From: Dermanyssus gallinae | Lineage: Eukaryota > Arthropoda > Arachnida > Mesostigmata > Dermanyssidae | Direction of reading: 5' to 3' | Assembly (NCBI GenBank): GCA_003439945.1 | Contig: QVRM01002396.1 | Location: forward strand, 1-64,000 | Length of the DNA: 64,000 nt | Shown: piece after piece, positions 13,021 to 23,100 of the stretch | Layout: every line of letters begins with the position of its first letter | Position numbering within the stretch: the stretch's first letter is position 1 | The notes under the pieces: model-generated | Told to the model about the DNA's origin: nothing | The model's database searches: none | The model's input: only the letters and a program-made list of their open reading frames with translations | Position numbers and translations under genes: made by a program

Positions 13021-14748
13021 TTTGGATTGATCGGACTGGTAACCTAGATACGCTGGCACGTAGGAACTGCTCCACCACCCTTAATGTTGATGACACGGCT
13101 GCCTTATCCGATTTCTTCCTTTTACGTTTGAACGCTCGTGCTGTTTAAGCTCATGACGAAGGACGTTTCCATGCGACTATTAGTCTCGTTGAGAGGCTTG
13201 ATTACCCGGACTTTGTTTGCAGATCTGAATCGTGGCATCGCCCCTACGAGGAGCGTTTAAATTATATTGAGGGTTCGAATAATCGTTCTCAGACTAAAAC
13301 TATTATACATATATATGCTTGGTGAGCTCCTAGGCCCACCTGATTGTGGTCTCAGTGTTGTTGTTGGCGACACTAACCAAGATACTTAAGCTGTAAATTC
13401 AGATAATTATATTTCTGATCTTGCCTCCCTTGGGCTGACTCAAAGTAAGTCACCCGCCCGATGTCCGTCTCTGCTTTGGATCATGTGTCTATCGATGGCG
13501 GTGGCGCCCTTTTAAAGTATGCCGCTATTTTTATCTAAACATTAATATTCTCTGATCATTCCTCACTATTCTGTTGTTCGCTTCTCAAACCTACTTCTGC
13601 CTCTACTCCCGCACGGCGTGTTCCAAAGAGGACGACCAAGCGGAAGTTTAACATATTTAACTACGATCAGTTGGTGACGATTGACTGATCTGATTGCCTA
13701 ATGTCCCTCGATCCTGATACAGCTGTTGAAACGTTTAAGTCCAAACTATCTAACATTTATGATCAAGCCTTTCCCTCAGTGGCTGTGCATAACCGTGAAC
13801 CGCCATCTAAGATCTGGCACTCATCTACTCTCCTATGTCTGCAAAAAGATCTTGACTTTGTAGGCCGTAAGTGTGTGCGTGATAAGTTCAACCCACACTT
13901 GGAAGCGGTGTACTACAAGATGTTATCCAGACATTGGGCTCTACTTAAGTCTGAATTCAGGGAGTACCATCACAGACAAATAGAGGTGGCTTCTGGTGGT
14001 TTTTCGAAGTATGTCAATAAGGAGACCGGCCGTTCTCAAAAGACAAATGTTCTGGAGTCTATCATCGCACCCGACGACAGCACCGTATGGTTCCGCTAGT
14101 ATCTGCTCCGCCCTGGCACAACATTTTGCGACTATTGGCGATCAGACAATTGCAGGTTTTCCTCCTCATCGTGGCAACTTGCACGACTATCTACCTCCCT
14201 TCCAGATGTATTTTACCAACTTCGACATATTTTGCCAACTATTGTTTTTTTCTTCCTCGCTTTTATTATTGCTCATATTTCTAATTTATTTATCGATACT
14301 TGAATCTTTCCCCGCGGTTTCAAGAGGGCCTGTGTAATTGCTCTTTACAAAGGGAAGGGATCTTGTCAAGATGCTGGCAGCTATCGGCCAATCAGCTTGA
14401 CTCCATTTCTCGCCAAGGGTTTTGAACAATGTGTATTGATGCATATTTCGGCACAAGTCGAGTTTGTTTATTTCTTCTCGCCGAGACAATTTGATTTTCG
14501 TGCGAGAAGATCTACCGAGACCGCTAATACTTTTACCTACTAGACTATCCTTGAATCTTCCGTTCAGAGTAACGAATGTCTTGCAATTGCTGTAATCTTA
14601 GCAAGGTTTTTTACCCAACAGTGTGTTAATAATAATAAATAATAATAGCGAAGCTTACATCTGTGTCATTTTTAAAATTTTAATCTTAATCCTTCGATTT
14701 ATAGGCTTTAACAATAGTGGTTGTTCTAGGTTTCGGTCTCTATCTTCA

Positions 14749-14785
<37 letters not shown>

Positions 14786-15550
14786 ATAATGCGTGCGGTA
14801 TCTTACGCTGATGACCGCACTTTGCTTGTCCCTTTATTTGAAGATAACCTGCGGGCCGCTTTTTATATGGCGAGCGAAGCATTGGCAGTCCTCTGTGATG
14901 CTTTTTGCAACTTTTGGATGAAGATCAACGCCACAAAAACCCAATATTGTACTTACCTGGTACCCCACTAGAGCTGTCCCCAAATATTACCTGTCTGGGC
15001 TTGTTCTTGAATGAGCGTATGACGTGGAACAGCCACGCTAGCATACTCTAACATAAATTTGCACCAGCTATTGCTGCACTCGCCCATCTTCGACTTCGTA
15101 GGCTTCAGGTCTCTATTCTCGTCTTCGTGTATAAGTCGCTAGTAGAGCCTCACCTCTGCTACTGCAGTGTGGTCTGGGGTGGGACTTACCAGAGTGTCAT
15201 TGTAGCACTTTAGTCTCTGCAAAACAACGCTATTCGTGCTAAATTTAGTTTGCGACCTAGAAAATCTGCCAGCTTTCTACTTGAAGAGCACGGCTATTTT
15301 AATATGAAACAGCTGATATGTTTTAGAGCTGCCATCTTCGTTTACAAAATCATCAAAAATCTTATAGTCTGGCGACCTTTTTCAGACCATACCTTCTATT
15401 GCTGCACCATATCCCTTCCGAAACAGGCAACCTTACACAGCTATTACTTTTCCGCCACACGCTTTCTTGAGAATGGACCACGTCACCACTCATTTATTGC
15501 TTGGAATTGAGTTCCTCCCGCCATTGCCGCCATTCCCGACCAGCCTCCAA
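13021..15550 (+). pseudogene. ORF2 of the CR1/L2-like element: endonuclease plus reverse transcriptase (decayed)
   Basis: The endonuclease shows as TISLVERLDYPDFVCRSESW near 13171, VVVGDTNQDT near 13360 and a terminal SDHSS near 13553. A linker frame (13701-14099) includes KIWHSSTLLCLQKDLDF. RT fingers follow after shifts: ACVIALYKGKGSCQDAGSYR then PISLTPFLAKGFEQCV near 14330-14440, and FFSPRQFDFRARRSTETAN near 14470. The palm is interrupted by AT-rich repeats and resumes with VSYADDRTLLV (YADD kept) near 14790. The thumb and tail read VFVYKSLVEPHLCYCSVVWG near 15123 and CFRAAIFVYKIIKNLIVW, ending near 15520. Multiple stops make it non-functional. Confidence 0.8.
14751..14782. repeat. (AT)n microsatellite inside RT
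   Basis: About 32 bases of AT dinucleotides lie immediately before the YADD-coding segment of the decayed RT. With the AAT tract at 14625 it replaces or interrupts the palm region. Confidence 0.9.
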
Positions 15551-15774
15551 GAGAAGCCTTGGAAAGTTCGTTTCTTTTTCGTAGTTTTCTTTTTCTCTTT
15601 CGTCATCGCCCCTCTTGTTAACGATATCAATTTTAAACTTGATTGACTTTACTCTAGTCAAAATTACGGCACCACCATTTAATTTGCGTACTTTATTTGT
15701 ATTTTTGATATTGAATTGTCGTTATCTTGAAAATATTTGTTATTTAATTAAATAATTTACTATACACGTGTTTT

Positions 15775-15797
15775 ATATTATTATTATTATTATTATT
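15775..15797. repeat. (ATT)n tail of the CR1/L2-like element
   Basis: A run of seven or more TTA/ATT triplets follows an AT-rich 3' region about 250 bases after the RT tail. It is read as the element's simple-repeat 3' terminus. Confidence 0.6.
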
Positions 15798-16688
15798 TCC
15801 GATGCAATGAGCACATGATCTCCGATCTAGCCCCTGGACAACCTCCTCAGTACAGAGGCTGTGTGCTTTCGAGTGTATTTGCAAGTACTCATAAATAATG
15901 CTATGTGTTTCATGTGACATTACAAACGGTTCCTTTATTTTAGGTCCTGTACTGATCTATAAAGGTGTAGTATAGGCAGTCCGCATAGATTAAATCAGGC
16001 ATCTTTTATACAAACGTATTGATAGATTTGCCTTGATTAATAGTAAGTGACCGAAAATAAAACCAACATGAGTTTGGACATTGAAGTATACATACTGGAT
16101 TCATTCGGTTTGGCAGCCTCTCGCTGGAGGATATCCCATTTTTGCTGTCTGGGAGCCTGAGAACCTCATGTGAAGCATTCGAAGTTCTGAGAATTCCACT
16201 GTTGCCAATAGGCAAGGCAATATGGATGGTTTGACAAAATGGAAGACTTTCTCGAAGCGAATGCGATTGCGCTTCGGTGCGCTGCTGGAAGATGCATACG
16301 GCCCTCGGCTTAGAGCACCCTTAGTCAACAAATACGTGTGCAGGCATAATGAGCGTGTCCTGTCTTCCAACCATTACGGCCACATAATCTGTTGATCTCC
16401 ATGAAGCGCAGACCTCCAATAGAACATAGCTAACGAAATTGCCCTCATCACCTTCGAAAGCGGACAGACGGTTATCTGAAATGCTACCGTGGCTTTACAC
16501 CTCACGGGTCAGCCGCGGTATGACCCAGGCGTGGTATAGCGAAGAAAAACTGGCGGAGCGCATAGCGAAGCAAAGCAAGCAGAGGAAGTACGCACGTATA
16601 CGAGAGACATTGAAATTCCGTCTATTCGGGTTTACAGCCGGATGAATCCGGCAATAAATTGACTCGCTTGAAGGCTACATTATACATA
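15798..16688. other. Intergenic DNA, no gene seen
   Basis: Both strands lack recognisable protein motifs. Short frames at 16101-16370 (minus) and 16439-16645 (plus) have no features supporting a gene. Confidence 0.4.
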
Positions 16689-16716
16689 TGGTGTTCAAAA
16701 CGTATCGCGACTTTTG
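16689..16716 (+). repeat. Left terminal inverted repeat of mariner
   Basis: It begins tggtgttcaaaacgtatcgc and is preceded by TA. It matches the right end in inverted orientation except for a two-base gap and one further mismatch near the tip. Confidence 0.9.
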
Positions 16717-16738
16717 TGTTTTTTCAAAAATTATTCAT

Positions 16739-17801
16739 TTATTCATGAATATCTATTTTGTCCCCTTCAAAGTAGTCCCCATGAGATATTATACACTTGT
16801 GCCAACGGTTTTTCCAGTCTTCGAAGCACTTCAAAAAACCATTTTTTTTTTATCTTGTTCAGCTCCTCCTTCGATGCCGTCTTTATCTCGTCAAGCGTAG
16901 CGTAACGTCGTCCTTTCATGGGCCTCTTCAGTTTAGGGAACAAGAAAAAGTCACAGGGGGCCAGATCTGGGGAATACGGTGGCTGCGGCATCATTAGTGT
17001 GTTGTTTTTGGCCAAAAACTCGCGCACAAGCAACGATGTGTGAGCAGGGGCGTTATCGTGGTGCAAAAGCCAATTTTTGTTCTTCCACAAATCCGGGCGT
17101 TTCTGGCGGATTGCTTCGCGGAAATTGCGCATAACTTGCAGGTAATATTCCTTATTGACCGTTCTACCCTGTGGCAAGAACTCATGCTGCACCACGCCCC
17201 TGCAATCGAAGAAAACTGTCAGCAAAACTTTCACATTCGACCGAACTTGGCGCGCTTTTTTCGGTCTTGGTTCGTGCGGCAGCTTCCATTGAGATGATTG
17301 AGCTTTGGTTTCCACGTCATAACCATAAACCCACGATATGTCACCAGTTATGACCCTCTGGAGCAAATTTGGGTCGTCGCGGACAGAGTCCAACATCTCA
17401 TTAGCAATGTTCATGCGATGCTGTTTTTGGTCGCAATTGAGCAATTTTGGTACGAATTTCGCGGCGACCCGTCTCATGCCCAAATCATTGATAAAAATCG
17501 AATGGCACGAGCCAATCGATATGTTTAGGTCCTCAGCAACTTCTCTAACGGTGATTCGACGATTGGCCAATACCATTTTCTCCACTTCATTAATTTTTTC
17601 GTCTGTTGTTGAAGTGCTCGGGCGTCCGGCACGCTTTTCGTCGTTCACATCTTCTCGGCCTTCTGAGAACATTTTGTACCACCGATAAACGTTGCTTCGG
17701 TCCAAGGTAGCTTCTCCGTATGCCACAGTCAACATTCGGAATGCATCCGCGCACTTAATTTCGTTTTTCACACAAAATTTGATACAGGTTCTTTGATCCA
17801 T
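16739..17801 (-). pseudogene. Mariner transposase with one homopolymer frameshift
   Basis: The start is taken at ATG 17801 (MDQRTCIKFCV), about 200 bases inside the 5' TIR. The N-terminal third is the helix-turn-helix TIR-binding region. The DDE catalytic domain follows with D154 (in ITGDISWVYGYD), D249 (LLHHDNAPAHTS) and D284 (YSPDLAPCDFF). Exactly 34 residues separate the last two, the D,D34D spacing of mariners. The residue after D154 is Ile where Glu is usual (GDE). The frame is open to about residue 318, where a run of ten T (16842-16851, plus strand) shifts it. The expected C-terminus, with FEDWKNRWHKC, lies in the neighbouring frame and stops at 16739-16741. The protein as encoded would have an aberrant tail. 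Family assignment is very secure. Confidence 0.93.
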
Positions 17802-17974
17802 TTTTTTGAATAGGTAAAAATCGAAGACGATCCAAAACACGTGCAAGCAAAGCAGCTGTCAACAATTAAGTGAACATTCAAAATGGCCGAGCTTGTCGGC
17901 ATAAGTGAGAGACATGAGTACCAACATAACGCCACAAAAAATCGAAATTCGAATATACGTAACCCGCGAAAATT

Positions 17975-18004
17975 CAAAAGTCGCGATACGTTTTGAACAC
18001 ACCG
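17975..18004 (-). repeat. Right terminal inverted repeat of mariner
   Basis: It ends in acgttttgaacacaccg and is followed by TA. It is the 5' side of the transposase gene. Confidence 0.9.
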
Positions 18005-18118
18005 TATATAAAGTGAGGGAACTTGTGTTCTTGGTCAGTGATATATTTAGGTCCTATTATTTCGTCTGATTTGGAGGGCTGTAAATTTAGAAATGTAAAT
18101 TATACACAGGTTTTCATT

Positions 18119-18535
18119 TCAGTCAATCATATATACACCATCTCTTTCTATAATCTTCATCCAGCGCTCTTGTAAATAGGAGTATCCACAGTTTCAGAAT
18201 ATCTCGTTTCTTGATGGAAACAAAGGATAAAGGCAGCTTATCATACTCTCAAAACATTCGAAGTTTTTCTCTCATAGAATTTTAAACTGAGCAAAACAGA
18301 TGATTATCTAAAGGGACAAGCTCAGGAGTATACGGTGAGTGGGTTAAAATATACCATACAAAATACAAATTTTGCGGCACGTCGTTTCGTTGTTTCGTAG
18401 CGAAATAGTACACCACGCCTTTTCGGTCCCACCAGACGCACAGCATCGCCTTTTTAGCATGGGGGCCTGGCTTCTCGTCTTCGAGTCTGCGCGGCACCAA
18501 TCTTCGCCACGTTTCACGTACATACAATGAGTTAG
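18119..18535 (-). pseudogene. Fragment of a second mariner transposase
   Basis: Read on the minus strand, the frame from 18527 contains KPGPHAKKAMLCVWWDRKGV, the conserved mariner block between the first and second catalytic Asp. A decayed YSPDLAPSD equivalent (YTPELVPLDNHLF) follows near 18310. In another frame the C-terminus QERWMKIIERDGVYMID ends with TGA at 18119-18121. The sequence between the WWD block and the third Asp is deleted, so the second catalytic Asp is missing. It differs clearly from the mariner at 16.7-18.0 kb, so it is a separate lineage. Confidence 0.75.
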
Positions 18536-19328
18536 GTGCAAATGAAATTATCTACGCAAGGAGTTCACCATACATTCGATCACACTGAGTGTAAAATGTG
18601 TATTGAATACTACGGGAGCAGTTATTTCATCAGTATTCACGCCGATCCGTCCGTGGTTGATCTGTCGCATCAAAATCTCTACTATCATTTCGCCAAACCA
18701 CCGCTTTACGACACCATCGCACGTAGATAGCTGATATCAACTATTATTTTTGGCTTTAAAAACTCGCACTGCTACCACATCGAGGTACAATTTCGTAAGA
18801 ACTGATTTGGTAAACCACATATGCTAGCCATAGCAGACGGCCTTCGTTGACAACACGCGCTTACCTCCACCGAACTTTTTGACTGAATAGAGCCAACACC
18901 AAACATATATCTTAAACTACATGAACCATAACCGCTATGTGTACCGGTGTTCATGTACCTTGTGGCAAATTTGTTTAAATAATTATGAATGTATTGTTTA
19001 TTAACCAATATTTGGTTTATGCACAAATGTGCTACAGCTCCCCTAAATAACTTTTCTCAGCGATATTGCTTCTGTACACTGTTGGAGATGATACAGATCA
19101 CATGATTTTCCGCATAGGTTGCACTCACACTCGGTTAATATCTCATGCCATCCAATTCGTATAGATATCTTCATATGAAATCCATGCATTTCAAACCTAG
19201 TAACGAAGTATCTTTTTCTACAACATGGGCCCTTCTAGTAGTTTGTAGTCGTCGATCAAGTCTTATAAAAACGCCAATCAACATCCGCAAACTTATACTC
19301 TTATTTGACAAGATGATTTTCAAAGGCC
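18536..19328. other. Intergenic DNA, no gene seen
   Basis: No conserved motif is found on either strand. The first 200 bases may be an unrecognisable 5' remnant of the mariner fragment. Confidence 0.4.
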
Positions 19329-21600
19329 TCAGTTCTCGCATAATTTGCTCAAGTTCATTGCTTGTTGCTTAATAAAAGCATAAGTTGCACTGAAAGCCTC
19401 CACAAAGAGAAGTTTTGAGGCCAACAGGTACACAAGCCGATTGCGGCTAGTGCGGTGAACTACTTTCACTCCTTTTAGAAAAGTGGCTTTAATTTTGTCA
19501 AGTACTTCCAGATTTGCTTTTGATAGGTGGGGCCGTTTGACTTGTATCCCGTAAGCAGCGGTCGGCGCAATCTTTAAATTAAAAAGTTTGAGAGCGATAT
19601 CCAGCGACAACCGATGAGGCTCTGGGATATTATGAAACGATAAAATGTCCTTACGAGCTCTTACCTCGATATGCTTAGTAAAATGTAAACCCTGCGTTGA
19701 AACGATTACTCCAAGATTAAAAAAAAAACAAAGAGAAGTGTTGGTGCTGAACAAAAGAGAAGTGTTGGTGCTGAGCTCAAGCGTAATTCATATTTTTCTG
19801 CGAGCCTACCTCTGCGGCGAAATTTCATTGCTTTATTTTTTGCTACGTTTATCACTAGAGCATTTAGGTCAACAAACTTTCGCAGTGAAGCAAGCGATTG
19901 CTGCAGGTGAAATCGACTCCGGGAGTAGAGGACGAGGTCATCAGAATTTTGGATTTTGTCCGGCAGATGGCAAACCAATATTGAGAATAATAGCGGGCTA
20001 AGATTATCGCCTTGTGCAACTCCTGTAGTCTGAGTAATTAGGGCGTGTTCAGTTACCCCGTCGTCGATTATTACAGACCCCTCCTGCAGCATAGCTCGTA
20101 ATAACTTTAGTATTACCGCTGCAACACCACATAGCGCTAATTTCTCTAGGATTATTGTTCATGATGCCGTATCAAAATCCGCCTTAAAGTCTACAAAAAC
20201 AGCAAAGAGAAAGTTACGTTTAACCCGAAGAGTCATTTAAATGCTATTAAGAAGAACAACACAAGCCGTCATCGTCGACCTCCGTCGTCTAAAGCCGTGC
20301 TGCTGTTCTGGCAAGCACTCGGTACTTTCCAAAAAATCTTCTAGTCGACGCGCTACCAATGCTGACAGTACTTTGTAAATAACGTTTTTCTTTGCTATAC
20401 CACGGTACGACGAAGTCAAGGGATCTCCTTTCCCCTTCGGTATCCTACTTAGAAGGCTGACGTTCCATCCTTCAGGCAAGTGCGGTATCTTTGTGATTTC
20501 GTTGCAGAGAGATGCAAGACAAGGAGCCAGAATAATCGCTTGTTCCAGATGTTCATTCCGAACGACGTCTGGGCCCGCAGCCTTTCCGGACGGCGCTTTC
20601 ATTATTACATCCAAAACCTCCGAAATATCGATAGGGCAAACCAGTTCCTGTCGAGTTTTGGTTGTCCTTTGGCCCCAAACGGAGGCGTATATCGGGATGC
20701 AACTGGGAATCGTTGATGAGCTGGCAAACATCTGTCGAAAATAACTATGCAGCCTTTCAGGTGATACTGGACAAGCTGTTGGGCGCATCTGGGAGCGTAG
20801 CCATTTATGTGGATGAAGCTGGGACTGTCTGAGTAGCTTGTTTTGTGCTTCTATCTCGTGCTCCAGTTTGGCTCTACGCACCTTCTTTTTATAAATCCGA
20901 CTGACATTCGTATACAGGAAGGTCATTTCCGGGCGACTTTTTGCCAATATATACGTCTGAATCAACAGTGTTTTAAAGATCGGCGTTTTTGGGTATACCA
21001 ACAGGTTTTTCGAGGTTTACTCAGCTGGGGACGCACGCTGTGCAGTATAACATTTTGAACTTGTGTTGCATATACTTCGACATTCAGAGTGTTCGGAACA
21101 GGGAGAACATCTGGCAAAAGCTCCAGTAAGCGGGTTGAGTCACTGGCAGCGTTTAACCTTTGCCGTTTTTGGCTTGCTGCCTGATAATGTACCGTGAGCG
21201 AAATCGCAACAGGAAAGTTTCGTCTGGCACCAAAAAGCCAGAGTGTTTAACTGCGGACCCTTGTATCTGATGCTATCGTGTCTGGCGTTTGTGGCAAATA
21301 TATCTATTGTAGACCTCCCTTGTGGAGCTACATAGGTCGGTTCCTTGGCTGTGGAAACCACCCATATACAACGGGACGCTAACGTGGTGATAAGTGCGTC
21401 TGCTCTAACATTTTCCGGTTTGTCGAGAGGGCAGTTGAGATCCCGGCAAAGCATTGTTGTTTTGTAAAGGTCAACTTTATCCAAGCAATACAGTAGTTTT
21501 TCCAACAGGTCGGGAATAGCTTCCGATGGACATTGCAATTATATTTATGGAACTTCCTGCAAGTACAACGCCGGTACTTCTATTCCTCTGAGCTTACTGT
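19329..21600 (-). pseudogene. APE-type non-LTR element, endonuclease and RT (KFRRGGRLA family, copy 2)
   Basis: In minus-strand order, the endonuclease C-terminal half lies at 21538-21140 (CRDLNCPLDKPE, then YVAPQGRSTIDIF). The RT fingers lie at 21001-20237 (PSGKAAGPDVVRNEHLEQA, SLLSRIPKGKGDPLTSSYRG, PEQQHGFRRRRSTMTA). The palm lies at 20180-19800 (VDFKADFDTAS, TTGVAQGDNLSPLLFSIL, then SDDLVLYSRSRF, where YADD has lost its first residues). The KAMKFRRRGRLAEKYEL signature and thumb follow down to 19329 (LGVIVSTQGLHFTKHIEV, LKIAPTAAYGIQV). Frameshifts near 20237 and 19775 and a 24-bp tandem duplication break the frame. It is more complete than copy 1 and shows the family carries an apurinic-type endonuclease. 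Confidence 0.83.
19730..19774. repeat. 24-bp tandem duplication inside RT copy 2
   Basis: The sequence aaagagaagtgttggtgctg occurs twice, 24 bp apart, next to a poly-A run at 19718-19728. In the protein it appears as a repeated SSAPTLLF segment and displaces the YLG box, so it arose after insertion. Confidence 0.85.
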
Positions 21601-21886
21601 TATATAGTACAGCTACTCTACCGCTTGCTCTTCTAAGACATTGACTCCGTTGTCCATGACATTCTATCAGATACCAACCAGAAACTACAGTTGGTCCCGT
21701 GGCCTAGGACTCAGTATCCATTGTCAGAGGAAGGAAGGCCAAGGTTGATTTTATAATTTCACAATTCCATTGAAAGAAAGTGGCTGATGTTGCTGTTTTT
21801 GGCTGGGTCTTGAAAGGTCTTTCGCCATGACACTACCTGCACGTGCGTGTTTTGGTCACGAGTGCCCTTTACCCTTACTTTTTCCG

Positions 21887-23100
21887 TCAGTATTTAGTCA
21901 CCTCATTCGTGGAGACATAAAGCGCTTCTCGTAGGGACGCTTTAAATGAGTGCCGAAATGCATCTCCTATCTCGATATTTTCAGGGTGCTTCTTTGTTTT
22001 GAGGGAACTTGCTGATCCCAACACCTGCGAGAATAGAGATAGCATTATTTTACAAATGGGACTGGTGATTGCCGCGTGTACTGCTTCTACGATACAAGGG
22101 ATAATCTTATCCATGATATATTGGATAAGACCATCACTATTTTTTGCCACAAATGGTCTTTTTTCAGCCGGCGCAGTTGGGGTTCCGAGCGTCCCGCTCT
22201 CTGCGGGGTCGTTGGTTATTTTAATGCCGTTCTTTACTACCGAAGACCAACTTCGTTTGGAGAAGGTATCGTAGGCTACTAGAGCGCAGAATGGAATACT
22301 TGGAGCTTCCGTCTGCCTTTGTATTATGTTTCGCGACGTTTTATTTAGAATGTCCATGCGGCGCAACTTATGTGGGCAGGACCCCCAGGTGGCTTCGTGG
22401 CAACCATTGCACAGGCAGCAGCGGGCTTCTGCCTTACAGTCTTTCCTTAAATGCTCTTGTGACCCGCATCTCCGGCATCTCGGTTTTGTCATCTTGCAAC
22501 TGGTGACTAAATGATCCATGGTAAAGCATCTGAAACATTGCATTGGCTCGCGGTACAACATGACCCCGTGTTGTTTAAGTCCCAGGCGGACCTCTGCTGG
22601 AAAGTTGTTGCCCACAAAGGTCAGAATAACATGCTCCATTGCCGTTACAACATTGGTGCTTGGATTCTTTGTTTTCACTCGGACTGCTCTGGAGACCATA
22701 CGATGTGAGAGAAGCTATTATGGCTGCTTCGAATCTAGAAGGGTGCACACCCGAAATCTTGTCTTTTGCTGAGGAGCGAGCTCCGCTTATTCTCGCAGAT
22801 ACCTTAACTCCCGCCAACTCTTGCAGCGATAACAAAGTACCTCTGCCTCGTTTTCCACTGCAATAACGAGCTCCCCATTTCTAGTAAATCGAGGTTCTTC
22901 AACTTTGCCTTTGATGTGTTGCGCAATGCAGCGACATACGTCATTGAAACGCATCTCCAAAGCGTTATCATCAGCTGTAAATATTACAGCCATATTACAG
23001 CCATTTATTTGGCGAGCACCACCTTTAACTCACGCAATCGTTTGTTGCGCGTCACTGTTTGGAATCCATCATCGTCGGTGAGATCTTCTTTTTATTGAAC
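21887..23100 (-). pseudogene. Decayed gag-like ORF1 of the two-ORF family, copy G
   Basis: Blocks match copy C ORF1 in order: EDLTDDDGFQTV near 23090, FTADDNALEMRFNDVCRC near 22980, HIKGKVEEPRFTRNGELVI near 22915, the SARISGARSSAKDKISGVHP block near 22795, and VILTFVGNNFPAEVRLGLKQ near 22630. All three zinc knuckles then survive: CFRCFTMDHLVTSC, CRRCGSQEHLRKDC and CCLCNGCHEATWGSC (22530-22400). The 270-residue frame from 22699 runs through the knuckles to a stop at 21887, keeping the C-terminal region. Frameshifts near 22990, 22840 and 22700 kill it. No ORF2 of the same family follows; an unrelated APE-type element lies downstream instead. Confidence 0.85.

Larger units (their letters stand above)
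11764..15797 (+). mobile_element. Decayed CR1/L2-like non-LTR retrotransposon
   Basis: ORF1, an apurinic-type endonuclease, a reverse transcriptase and an (ATT)n 3' tail occur in order on one strand over about 4 kb. This is the standard layout of APE-type non-LTR elements. Two simple-repeat tracts, (TA)n at 12960 and AAT/(AT)n at 14625-14782, interrupt the coding sequence. Confidence 0.75.
16689..18004 (-). mobile_element. Near-complete mariner transposon with TIRs and TA target duplication
   Basis: The element is 1,316 bp, the normal mariner size. Its ends are inverted repeats sharing ttcaaaacgtatcgcgactt; the left end lacks two bases of the right end's GTGTG. TA dinucleotides abut both ends (16687-16688 and 18005-18006), the signature of mariner insertion. 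It carries a single transposase gene read on the minus strand. Confidence 0.92.

Noticed and set aside
21691..21730. tRNA-like text gtcccgtggcctagg
   Set aside because: There is no B box at the right distance and no cloverleaf.
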